NCBI GenBank assembly: GCA_033807695.1
Contig: CM066308.1
Span: forward strand, 2,418,001 to 2,482,000
Direction of reading: 5' to 3'
Source of the DNA: Daedaleopsis sinensis
Taxonomy: Eukaryota; Basidiomycota; Agaricomycetes; Polyporales; Polyporaceae
Length of the DNA stretch: 64,000 bases
Shown here: positions 11,176-20,813 of the stretch, in pieces
Position numbering within the stretch: position 1 is the stretch's first letter
Layout of the letters: each line of letters starts with the position of its first letter
Position numbers and translations under genes: made by a program
Notes under the pieces: model-generated
Database searches by the model: none
Told to the model about the DNA's origin: nothing
The model's input: the letters and a program-made list of their open reading frames with translations, nothing else

Positions 11176-11187
11176 AAAAAAAAAAAA
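11176..11187 (+). repeat. Poly(A) tail of the LINE
   Basis: Twelve consecutive A follow the 3' untranslated region of the LINE, 145 bases after the ORF2 stop. This marks the 3' junction. The host sequence that follows begins GATTCTTATC; no copy of it was found near the 5' side of the element, so no target-site duplication can be drawn. Confidence 0.8.
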
Positions 11188-11260
11188 GATTCTTATCACT
11201 TCCGCTTTCTTACCTACTTACCCTTACTTACCCTTGTAATTCACGCCTCCCATCCCTCGC

Positions 11261-13992
11261 ATGCCCTCGTTCGCCACCTCCACAGTCGTTCGTGACAGCG
11301 CACACGGCCTCAACATCGCGCTCAATGTGCGTTGCGTGCTCGTCGCCGGCGCGCCCTCAGACACCGTCTACGCGCTCAAAGGCCGCGTCCCGCGCGACAT
11401 CGACGTCATACTCCAGTCCAACCTCGTCCTCGCGCTCTCTGGCTCGCAGAACCGCACCAGAATCAGCGCGAGCAGTATGCAAACCTCCGCAATGGCCCAG
11501 CATCTCGTGAAATACTTTCATGCGGTACATCTTACAGCGCCTTCCCGGCATATGTAGATGGAGCTAACTCGAATATTGACCCCGTGTATGCGCAGAACGG
11601 CGAACAGCTCGGCTTGAGGGTGGCTTCGGACGTATTCGTTGATGAAGAAGACGGCAACACAAAGCGTGCGTACTTTCTTTGGCAACAGCGCATGCGCACG
11701 CCATCCTGCACTGGTCACCGGTCGCACCATTATTGTTTTAATAGCCTTGCTCATCCTCCACTTTGCCTCAGTGGTGCTGAGCTCAACACGGCCGATCCTA
11801 GATCGAAGGAAGCCATTCCTTCGGCTACGCGCCATTGAGCTTTCTTATGTCTGCAAGGCACCAGGCCGGTCTCCGCAGTCATATGCGCTTGGCCACGGCG
11901 TCGAAGGTCCGTCTCGTCCTCTTCTGACCGCCACCGCTGTCTTCTATTACCGCGAACCTGTCGTAGCTTGCTGAGCATTCCGGGTCGCAGATACTGCCGA
12001 GGCTGCGGACCCCTTTTCTCCACATGCTTTCCTACCCGTAGTCACAGCCTTGGACCGAATCGTGGACAGATTTGCTATCCATCTCGTCAGGTCCGTACAC
12101 TGGCTGTATATAGACTCTGGGTCGCTTTAGCTCACCTTGCGGTTCCCGTCAACAGAACCTATCCGCTAATATTTGGTCCCTGGCGCGAGGTTTGCGCTCC
12201 TTCGCGGCTCAATAGTGTCTGAACTGATCTTTTCTTGATGTTGGGCAGAGATTCGATGGAGAATGCCATCTCTCGCTAAAGATTGCCCATGCCATCACGG
12301 AGATCATCGACCGTTCTTCGCAAAGTTTATTTCGCAAGAATTGTCACCGGTTGATCAAGGTCGTGAGGTCCATTGAACTCGGTCCCATCTAACCTCAGGA
12401 CCTTTTTTAATGCAGACAATGGCCAAGGATAACTCCCGTGCATCAAAGACAGCGTCAGATAGTCTACTGGAGTTTCTTCCTGAACCTGCCCGAGAAGACA
12501 TGGAAGACGGCCTGGACGACGATGCTCCATTGGCGTCATCTGAACATCATTCAATCTTGTGTCAGGCGATGGAGCGTATGCTCAAGACTAGCCGAAGGCC
12601 TTTGCGATACAAAGTCAGCGACTAGAGAATCATACATGCCATGAAGCTAACATATTCATATTGTGCAGAGTGTAGTTGCATCAGCCGATGGGTCAGAGAC
12701 TCGTCTTGCCGACGACGACTTCGCTCTGTCAGGTGACGACTTGCATTGCGACGGAGCTCTTATGCAAGGTCTAGAAGGTCGGGATCGGTTCGAGCTCTGG
12801 TTCGGCGACGAGACGGAGACACCTGACGGCAACCAAGATGGAGAAAGGGGATTCTGTGACAACCCGAACGCCCACGACATCTGGGTCTCCGACGGAGCGG
12901 AGTCTTCGCGCGCTGCAAGTCCGCTAGAGGATTTTGACGACCTGTGGGCCAGCTCCCAGTCAACACTCGAAGTTTGTCATCTGCTCTCTTCGCGCAACGT
13001 TGCTGATTATCGATTGTCCATAAATCCAGGATGATCTTTGGGACCTAGAGGGCTATTCATTGTCTCAGTCGTCTGCAGACGGCACACCATCCGATCCCTC
13101 TCCGCGCTCCGAGTATACGGAATCATTATTCGCTGACGAAAAAGATGACGACGGCTGGCTCGACGATCTTGCTCTCCCCCCGGATCAGCTCAAGGGTCTT
13201 CCTAGATGGCCCTCAAATGTGGGGTCTGTAGCCTCGGACGGATGGTCAAAGCATTCCCAACAGCCGCCACGAGTACGGACGGCCGATTCACCACAGTTTC
13301 TGGCGACTGGCGACTGTCTCGAGACTAGCACCCATGACCTCCTCTCTCAGGCGTTCGGCCACTCTGTCGACGAGGCTCTGGAGGCAATCTCACCTACATC
13401 ATACTTGCCTCTTCTAATGGACGACGATCTTGCATGCGACATGGACGACTACGGGTCTGGATCTCCTTGCGCTCAGCTTGCTTCTCCATCGCCACCGTTC
13501 GCTACCACCGGCGAGGGATCCGAGGTGTTTCGTGAAGCCGAAGCCCTTGTGCAGTCATCTGACAGAGACGATATCTATTCGCGAGGTGCCCCTGGAACTC
13601 CGGGAACTCCTGGGTCTACGCTCGGTAACTTCCACGGAACGCCCGACGCTCTCGATGGTACTTCATTACGGAACGTCGCTTGCTCTGTCAGCTCAACGGG
13701 CCTCGGCGCCAGCGGAAGTCGGGTCATCGATGGCGATGGGTGGGACAGACAATGTCAGGGCAGACCGGACTCAGACGGTCACGGCGGATGGGCACATGAG
13801 CGGAACGAGGGGAACGAGGGGAGCCTCGTTGCTGACGATTTGCGGCACGCGGCAGCGATAAGATCCTCGCGAGGGGAAGAGACGTTCTCGAAGGAGGGTG
13901 GGAGTGCAGGGTTTCTGTCGGAGCTCATGTTCGTGGAAGATGAGTGTGATGAAGACGAGCTAGAGGCGGACGATATGCTCGTGTTTGAATAG
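11261..13992 (+). CDS. Unrecognised 9-exon gene, predicted 731 aa, acidic C-terminus
   Basis: Nine exons join in one frame: 11261-11474, 11558-11665, 11745-11906, 11991-12090, 12156-12189, 12249-12362, 12416-12613, 12669-12971 and 13030-13992, summing to 2196 bases. Internal introns are 53-84 bases; two use GTTTG donors and three use weak GTC donors. No family is recognised. The N-terminal part (MPSFATSTVVRDSAHG) is compact. A hydrophobic stretch around residues 108-118 (LLILHFASVVL) may be a membrane segment or a buried helix. Residues about 170-245 are helical. From about 310 onward the chain is low-complexity, rich in Asp, Glu and Ser, with repeated DDLW and APGTPGTPG-type elements, as in disordered regulatory proteins. 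The ATG is only 73 bases from the LINE tail, so the element occupies this gene's promoter. The last two exons are the most certain; exons 2-5 are inference. Confidence 0.55.
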
Positions 13993-14581
13993 GCGATTAC
14001 CAAGTGTTGTCTCTTCTTAGAAGATGAGGGTTGTGAGCGGAGAGTTTGTACCCACAGGAGACATGAACGTTAACGAAGGACCGCCGGCTTGATAGTCTGG
14101 TAAATCAAGCCTCGTGGGCATAACGGACTGCACATTCAACAAGTTGTGATTTTGATGGTAGGGATTTGTAACTTTGCCTTGCTTCTAGCGACCTTCAACT
14201 AGGGTCTTAAATATGGTCCTATAAATGGATTTGTGTAATACAAGTTGCAAGTGAGTGTAAGGTGAGGAGGAGGAGGTTGGGAGGAGTGAGCGAGCCCAGA
14301 GCGTTTGAGAGAGATCTAGCCTGGATCTGGTCCTAGTGGGATTACGTCAGGGGCAAGGAGTAAAATTGAGACTCCGGTTAGCTCCGCTGAGAAGACGACC
14401 GAAGGATGCGAGCGTCTAAAGAAACCCTCACTCACGACACCATCCATCCGCTGCAAACGATCCGTCCATAAGGCTTCCGCGCTCCTCTACCCGCTCGACA
14501 GAGCCTCGCTCTCCTCTGTCCCCTCCTTGCAGATCTTCTTTCCTCGTCGCCCTCCGACCTCCCGTCCCTCCGAGTGCCACC
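13993..14581. other. Intergenic; endosulfine leader
   Basis: No gene seen. The last 150 bases before the endosulfine ATG are strongly pyrimidine-rich (runs of CTCTCC and CCTCC), as is common in fungal 5' leaders, and the ATG sits in a CCACC context. The left half presumably carries the 3' end of the preceding gene. Confidence 0.5.
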
Positions 14582-15322
14582 ATGTTACCTGCTAAGCGCA
14601 ACAAGGTCGATATCAGCGTACGTCACTATCATTTACTTTTCTACCCCCTGTGGCTCGGAGTTCGGGGTGATAGCACTCTACACCTACGACTTGGGTTTTG
14701 TGTGACGATAAACTCACCGCAATTCCATCGGACTTGCAGAAACTCACGGAGGAGGAGCAGAAGCTGTTCCGCCTCTATGGCAAGCTTCCTTCCCACAAGA
14801 ATGTGTTGACGAAGATGCAGAAGGTACGTCAATACGCATACTGCATAGATCTTTGGCGTACATCACCGATATCTGACTGCCGCTTTGGTGCATCCAGGAC
14901 CGGAAATATTTCGACTCTGGAGACTATGCATTGAGCAAGGCTGGCAAGGCGCCCCAGAACACGGTCGGCACTGCTATCCCCAATCCCGAGAAGTGAGTGT
15001 TCTTTAGCATATCGCTACCACCTCCTGCCGCATCTGGAGTGTCTTGCGCCCTTTGCCCATTGACTTCCGCCTTCCCTTTTGCGTGCAGCGCCCGCGCAGC
15101 GTTGTGGATAGCCAGAATGGAGAGATCCGGACGCTGATTGTTCTTCACCATAGCATCCCTCACGCAACCTCCCCGCCCGTGCACCAGTCGCTCTCTGTGT
15201 CGCCCACCAACTCTACCGTGAACGCCACCCCTGCCAAGGAGAGCCCGCTCGCCGACTCGGAGCACAACGAAATCGAGGCAAAGCCTGAGGACGAGCCGAC
15301 TGAGGAAATGGTAGAGGCATAA
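14582..15322 (+). CDS. igo1: Endosulfine (ENSA/ARPP-19/Igo1 family)
   Basis: Four exons (14582-14617, 14740-14823, 14898-14992, 15154-15322) give 384 coding bases, 127 residues. The core KYFDSGDYALSKAG contains the invariant FDSGDY motif whose serine is phosphorylated by Greatwall/Rim15 kinase. The phosphoprotein then inhibits PP2A-B55, which controls mitotic entry and quiescence. The preceding helix KLTEEEQKLFRLYGKLPS and the following GTAIPNPE-IPH segment also fit the family. The C-terminal half is an acidic, Ser/Thr-rich tail of low complexity. The third intron is the longest (161 bases) and contains an earlier possible acceptor at 15088 that would end the protein 16 codons later. The later acceptor is preferred because it restores the conserved NPE-x-IPH sequence. 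Confidence 0.93.
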
Positions 15323-16430
15323 GTCTCTACCAGCCTCTTTCCCCTCCCCGCGTCGCACCATCCACTCCATCCCTCGCGCTCTACACGCCAACCGCGCGCA
15401 TGACTGCCACGCCCCGTCCACGCTTGCACTCGAACTCGACCCTGGTCCCTAACCAGGATACCTGGCGCGCATCTCCGATATTTGCGTGCTAGCACCATCC
15501 ATCCTCTGTTCCTCTCGTTGTTATCAAACGCCCAACGTCTATCGTTCATCATCTACCCTTGCTGTACTGGAGCATATACATTAGTTGCACACGGAGTCGG
15601 CTGGCAGTCGTTCTGCGCCCGTAGGAGTGTGGAGTGCGGGGAGATCGCGTGCACAGGGTACCACTCACGGCTTCCCTAGCCCAGTCCCCTCTTGTCTTTG
15701 CACCATGTTCTGAGTGTCGAGGGCAAGAAGCTGGTGGAAGCGTGTTCTGTGACCGTGATTGATCGCTACTGCCTCGTTGCACTCCCTGCCTGCCGTCTCT
15801 TTTTTCTGCGGTACGAGGCGTTTTCGTGCAGTGTACTATAAGTAGGAAGTTGTATACGTCGTCCCCTGCATCCGCTCGCCATCGGTCGTGGTTGGTATCA
15901 TCGAATGTACATAAATGAGCGCACCATGCCTGTAATCCATAATATCTGGAGTAATACTCTGCACCCTCGATCTATTCTGTGGTCTATCCCGTGTCAGCTC
16001 ACTGTTCCGAATCTTACCTAGGCCTAGCGACGCGATCGCTGTGACTTGGTAATGTGCGCAAATTATACGTCACAACGAAGAACGCAGCGGTGATGTGTAT
16101 GATCATGAGGTGAAGGAGGTGACCGTAGATAACGGTTCTGGTCACAGCGTGAAAAGGTTGTTCGCGCCGACAGCATGTGTTTACTGTCTACTTCGAACAG
16201 GATCGGGAGAGTTTGGGTATCTCGGCCTCGCCGATGGCAGCGGCGATGTCCTGTTCATATGGTGACTGTCAGCATTCTCTTCAACCAACTTCCGGTTTGG
16301 AGGCAACGTACCACACCGTACGACGACAGCAACGCACCAGATCCACAGAAAAGGAGGATCAGAGCCCAGTGCCAGCTCCACAAGTGAAGCGCGACCTCCG
16401 AGCAATCCATGTTGGGTGCGCAGTCCCTGG
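15323..16430. other. Intergenic, convergent genes
   Basis: The interval lies between the ends of the endosulfine gene and the minus-strand SRPBCC gene. It should hold both 3' untranslated regions. Small open frames are present but none has coherent splice structure or a recognisable product. No repeat or RNA gene was noticed. Confidence 0.5.
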
Positions 16431-17135
16431 TCACTGTGTGCCCTCCACGCGCACCTTCAGCGCCGCCGCCTGCGCGTCGAAGCCCTCCTGCAAGCCCGAG
16501 CCGAGCAAAGACTCGAGCGTCGTCCCGAGCAGGCCCGCATACACCTCGCGCGCCTCGTAGAACGTGCCGCCGCCGTCCGATTCGGGGAGCGTGCTGAGCG
16601 CCTGCCAGCGCGTCGCGTTCAGCAGGAACGCGGGGATCATGATCTGCTGCCACGCCGCGCGGTACACGGGCGCGCCTTCGAGGAAGGTGATGTTCTCGAG
16701 CGAGAACTGCGTGTGCAGGAGGTTTGCGGGCGTTGACGCGTTTACGGGCGCGGGCAGCGGCGGGGTCTGCACGGAGATGACGAGCCGGTCACCCAGCTGC
16801 GGGTTGCTCTGGTCCGCGAGGGGGATGAAGAACTTGCTCGCGAGCTTCTGGGAGCTGCGCGCGGGGGTGCGGAGGGCGAGCGTCGGTTGGTCGGTGAGCG
16901 ATCTGGTGGGTGGATCATGCTATGTCACTGGACATACATACCGTACGAAGGGATTCCAGTCTGGGTAGGACGGAAAGTCTAGGAGGGTGTGCCAGACGTC
17001 TTCTATGGGCGCGTTTATGATGATGCTGGACGCGACTGCGAAGGCTCCGGGCTCCGGAGGCGGGAGGTTGCTCGTCTGGCTGTGGGCAACGCTGCACATG
17101 GCTGCGAAGGTAAGAGCCTTGGCTACGAGGCGCAT
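16431..17135 (-). CDS. Secreted SRPBCC (START-like) protein
   Basis: The gene starts at the ATG at 17135 and ends at a TGA at 16431-16433, with one intron near 16915-16953. The N-terminus (MRLVAKALTFAAMCSVAHSQ) is a typical signal peptide with a predicted cleavage after AHS. The next part, IIINAPIEDVWHTLLDFPSYPDWNPFV, is the hallmark beta1-alpha1-alpha2 opening of SRPBCC/polyketide-cyclase-like folds, which bind hydrophobic ligands. The mature protein also carries NAS, NIT and NAT sites that could be N-glycosylated. Substrate and role are unknown. The exact intron boundary is uncertain: two donors three or four bases apart give different joins after NPFVR. A TATA box on the coding strand lies about 70 bases upstream. 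Confidence 0.8.
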
Positions 17136-17200
17136 CGCTGCACTTGAGGAGAGTGGGGGGATGAGCAGAGGTGAACTAGTAGAAGGCGATGAGACCGGAT

Positions 17201-17207
17201 TTATATA
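17201..17207 (-). promoter_or_regulatory. TATA box of the SRPBCC gene
   Basis: On the minus strand the sequence reads TATATAA, 66-72 bases upstream of the start codon at 17135. Spacing and orientation fit a core promoter. Confidence 0.5.
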
Positions 17208-18125
17208 GGCGGGGAAGTTCGGATTAATATCCGGATCCGCATCTTAGTATGCTAGTTCCCCTACAGGGTACTTCAATCTGGATGATGCTAAGCTGCGGGA
17301 AGAGTTCATCAATTTATTGGACCTGTCAGTGAAGTGACGTAGAATTTGAAAGTAGCACAAGCTTGTGCGCATTCGCCGCTTTACACACCCCAAATGCCAC
17401 ACGTACAAATTCCGAACCGCGAGAAGACGGGAGCTTGTCGGCGGCCGAGACATCATCCATCGTCGTAATATGGTGTGGCCTGCGAGAAGTATGGCGAGTT
17501 TAGAGAGGTTTAGACAAGGTTTAGAGGCCACACAGTCGCGGGAGGTGGCGTTCCTATTGAGATACGCCGCAGCTCTTGAGGCTAAACTCTGACCAGTTAG
17601 ACTGGTAGAGCAGAATATGTTGTCAATGTCTTGATGTGATCGGTTGGAGGGACACTCTCTAGTACGACAAGATCAACTGCACTATGTTGGCACCACGGGT
17701 ACCTGTCAGCTAACCTCCTGGTCGATGAATGCAAATCCAAGAGTGTCAACTGACAACGAGTTGCAACCCGGCGAAGCCCTACCAGGACGGCGCCATCCTC
17801 AGGCTCTAACTCATTGCGTACCATGTGAGGGGCGTATGTTCTGGCTATGGGATGAGAAGATCTGTGGGAGTGGCATAGCTGCGCAGAGGATTTTGAGCTT
17901 ACCATGTCGATTTGGGAGAAGCTAGGCTCGAGCTCGTGGACTACTAGTAAGCAATGAACTATAAATCGCACGTCCCTGTGCCACATGAGGGAGTGTCAGC
18001 GCAGAAGACCCGTAAACCGCGAACTGAGCTGCTCTTTTTCAAAGTTGAGGGATGTCGCGTCCGAATGGGGGCAGCATGGAAGGCAGGAGGAACGTAACCG
18101 CTTGACTTCTCCTCAAAACACGACG

Positions 18126-18140
18126 TGTCACGGTGTGACA
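18126..18140. promoter_or_regulatory. Inverted repeat upstream of POL12
   Basis: TGTCAC-GGT-GTGACA is a perfect 6-bp inverted repeat with a 3-base spacer, 106 bases before the POL12 ATG. It has the form of a dimeric transcription-factor site; no factor is assigned. Confidence 0.3.
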
Positions 18141-18168
18141 GTACGCGCCTGGTTACAGCAGTCACCCG

Positions 18169-18174
18169 ACGCGT
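18169..18174. promoter_or_regulatory. MCB-like box (ACGCGT) before POL12
   Basis: ACGCGT is the MluI cell-cycle box bound by the fungal MBF complex, which switches on DNA-replication genes at G1/S. It lies 72 bases upstream of the start codon of a replication gene, the expected context. The site is seen; its use here is inference. Confidence 0.45.
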
Positions 18175-18245
18175 GCCTGCTGCCTCCTGAACCACGCTCG
18201 TCTTCTCCTCTCATCTTAAGATCCGCTCTTTCCATCTACGACGAC

Positions 18246-20636
18246 ATGGCAGCTACTCCTGAGACACTTCGCACAGACATCAAGCAGCGGTTCGGAGATG
18301 ACCTCGAGGATAGTCTCTTGTCGGAATGTGAGCACTCCAGTACGAAAAGCTCGACATTGTTGCCTATGCGTTCCATCTCGCAGGTGTAAAGCTCTGCCAG
18401 CAACACAACATCAGCGGCGAAGACTTGTTCTTCAAATGGGAGGCCGCACGATTTAACCGCGGTCCAAGCCAGTTCTCCCTCGGGGACATCCAAGAGCTCA
18501 AGAAAGGCATGCAGCGCGACCTCATGAAGGCGAACGTCGCCAAGAAATTCGCGCGAGGCAACCTCTCTGGGCCGCAATCAAGACACTTTGGTGCGACCCC
18601 AGTGAAGGCGGGCGTGAGGCCGACCGTGACGGGCACGCCCACACCGATCAAGCCCATCATGCGACCGCAGGACGGCTTCGACCTTTCCCGTGTGGAGGAG
18701 AAGGTGGTGCCGGTCGCGGGCCCAAGTAAAGTCGCGTTTGTTGGACCTTCTACGGACGAGGAGAGTCGGAAGAAACGAGCTTGTGAGTCGATCTCTGTCG
18801 TTCATTCGGGGGAGCTGGTGCCCATGGTTCTCCAGACCGTTACATGTATGAGAAGGTCTCCGAGCGCAGCGAAGGTGAGTCTGATGAGATCCCCTTACAA
18901 TGTGACGCGCGGATTGACTTCTCCGTTATCTAGTCCTAGATGACAGGATAGACTACTTTGGGGATCTCGTCAAGGCGTATTACGACGTTGAGGAGCTGGG
19001 CGATCCTGCTGCTGTCACCGAGGTCCGCACCCATCCCCATAATCTCTTTCGTGATGTGCTAAACCGTGGGACCAGGAGGAGGTTGTGGTGGTTGGGCGGA
19101 TCGCGTTGGATTCAGAATCCTCCTCAGGACCCGTCAAGTTGAATGAAGCCTCCATCGTGCTTGAGAGCTCGCGTATGATGGGTTCTGGGGCGCGAGTGCT
19201 CGTACGATTTGATCCAGAAGTTAGCGTGCGCAAGGGAAAGCGAGGGATTGGTGGCCAAGGTTTCTTCCCCGGCGCGATTGCTGCTTTCAAAGGCAAGAAC
19301 GGAGGGGGAGGGGCTTTCATTGTATCAGAAATCCTCACAGTAGGTAACTTTCACTCATTTTGCGTGTTACCATTTTGACCAGCCAACGTGTAGCTCCCCC
19401 CTTTGCCGTCATCTGCCGCTACCATGGTGAAGCATGAGAGCGGTGACAGCCACTTTTCGATGTTCATTGTCTCTGGGCCCTTCACATCAGATGCAAACCT
19501 TCAATTCCGCCCGCTTCAAAACCTCATCTCGAAACTCAAAACCTCTAAACCCGCTGTCGTTTTGCTGGTATGTCGAACACACTTGGTGCGCCATCCTTCA
19601 GTGCACAAGTCAATCTATCGTCCAGGTCGGGCCTTTCATCGACACAACACATCCGTCCATCAAAGTCGGCGACATTGACGCAGCGCCCCACGACATATTC
19701 CGCACCGAGGTCGTCGACCGACTCCGCGACTTCCTAGACTCCTCCCCCGGCAGCATCGTCCTCCTCGTCCCGAGCGTACGCGACATCCTCAGCGACCATG
19801 CCGTCTTTCCCCAGTGCGAGCTAAGTCGTGCGCTCTGCACCGACTCGGTAGGTCCTACTACCCACTGCCTACATACACTCTCGACTCGACGCATGAATGC
19901 TGACGCTCGTCATCTTCGCAGCGCATCCATCTACTGCCCAACCCGGCTCACTTCACGATAAACGGCGTGCACATCGCCACAAGCAGCGTCGACGTCCTCT
20001 TCCACCTCCGCAAGGAAGAGCTGTTCAAGCGCGCGACCGAGCTCGAGCCGTTGGCGGCGCCCGTGGACCCCGAAGGCCAGGGCCCCTCGGACGCGATGGC
20101 GAATCTGTGCAGGCACGTTCTGCAGCAGCGCAAGTGCGTGCTCCTCTCCTCTCCCTCCCCCTCTCCCCGCTGCCCGATGGGCGATGGGCGATGGGCGATG
20201 CATTCATCGGTTGACCGGCTGGGGCCTGCAGTTTCTACCCGATCTTCCCGGTGCCGCTCGAGCTCGCGCACGAGGTGAACCTGGACGTGTCGCACTCGGA
20301 GTCGCTATATCTCGCCCCGGAGGACGAGGAGGAAGAGGGGGGCGTCAGCAACACCTCGACGGACCCGAGCCTAGCCAAGTGCGCCCCAGACGTGCTCGTC
20401 ATCCCGAGTAGGCTCAAGCAGTTCTCCAAGGTACGTATCTATATCCAAATCTTGCATCCCCACTCACGAGAGACCGTATGTCTAACGTCGCTTGGCAGGT
20501 GGTGGATCACACTGTCGCGATCAACCCATCCTTCCTCACAAAGTCGACATATGCTGTCCTCGAGTATGCGGGGCATGCGGTTCCTGGACCCGTGAGGGAC
20601 CGCTTGAAGGTCGAGATTAGTCGACTGGAAGGATAA
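18246..20636 (+). CDS. POL12: DNA polymerase alpha subunit B (Pol12)
   Basis: This is the regulatory subunit of the polymerase alpha-primase complex that lays down RNA-DNA primers at replication forks. Nine to ten exons give about 620 residues. The first exons are 18246-18327, 18384-18782, 18836-18874, 18934-19022, then from 19076. The N-terminal helical domain (LLSECVKLCQQHNISGEDLF) is followed by a linker and the conserved YRYMYEKVSERSEVLDDRID segment. An OB-fold region (EEVVVVGRIALDSE) comes next. The C-terminal phosphodiesterase-like domain has VSGPF, LLVGPFID, VLLVPSVRD and LPNPAHFTING. That domain is catalytically dead throughout the family. The end (VVDHTVAINPSFLTK, TYAVLEY) is typical. 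The 56-base first intron was chosen because it rebuilds the conserved LSECVKLC sequence. An MCB-like site lies upstream, and the 3' end faces the CitE-like gene tail to tail. Confidence 0.95.
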
Positions 20637-20813
20637 CTTGCTCTGAGGATATGCGGGCTCATACTTTTGTCTGAACAACTATGCTAAACCAGGTTCATTT
20701 CTCGTTGTGCTGTGTTGGCTATCGAGTTATGTATTGTCTGTCTGTATCCCAATGCATGTGTTGTACATCTGTATGAGCCATATGCGACCGCCCTCGGGCT
20801 GAAAGCGCATGTC

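Larger units (their letters stand above)
3252..11187 (+). mobile_element. Tad-like LINE (non-LTR retrotransposon), near full length
   Basis: Two consecutive open frames encode a gag-like ORF1 with a zinc knuckle and an ORF2 with apurinic endonuclease, reverse transcriptase, RNase H and a C-terminal CCHC finger. A run of 12 A (11176-11187) follows the 3' untranslated region. This layout, RNase H included, is that of the Tad/I-like LINEs of fungi. The 5' end is not resolved: the first in-frame ATG candidate is 3252, and the neighbouring gene's coding start at 3153 limits any 5' leader to about 100 bases unless the two overlap. No target-site duplication could be found around the tail. The element is visibly more AT-rich than the genes from 14 kb onward, yet CpG is still common, so there is no sign of heavy repeat-induced mutation. 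Confidence 0.9.
17136..18245. other. Intergenic, divergent promoters
   Basis: This stretch separates the start of the minus-strand SRPBCC gene from the start of POL12. TTATATA at 17201-17207 is a TATA box for the SRPBCC gene. The POL12 side holds an inverted repeat and an MCB-like site, listed separately. Open frames at 17365-17592 and 17597-17986 have no recognisable product and are not called. Confidence 0.5.

Noticed and set aside
3150..11200. Target-site duplication of the LINE
   Set aside because: The bases after the A12 tail (GATTCTTATC) have no counterpart near the 5' side, so no duplication can be claimed.
17590..17620. tRNA-like D-arm string (GACTGGTAGAGC)
   Set aside because: No matching acceptor, anticodon or T arm could be folded around it.
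18328..18340. Apparent 13-base intron in POL12
   Set aside because: Splicing 18328-18383 (56 bases) restores the conserved LLSECVKLC sequence and the reading frame.
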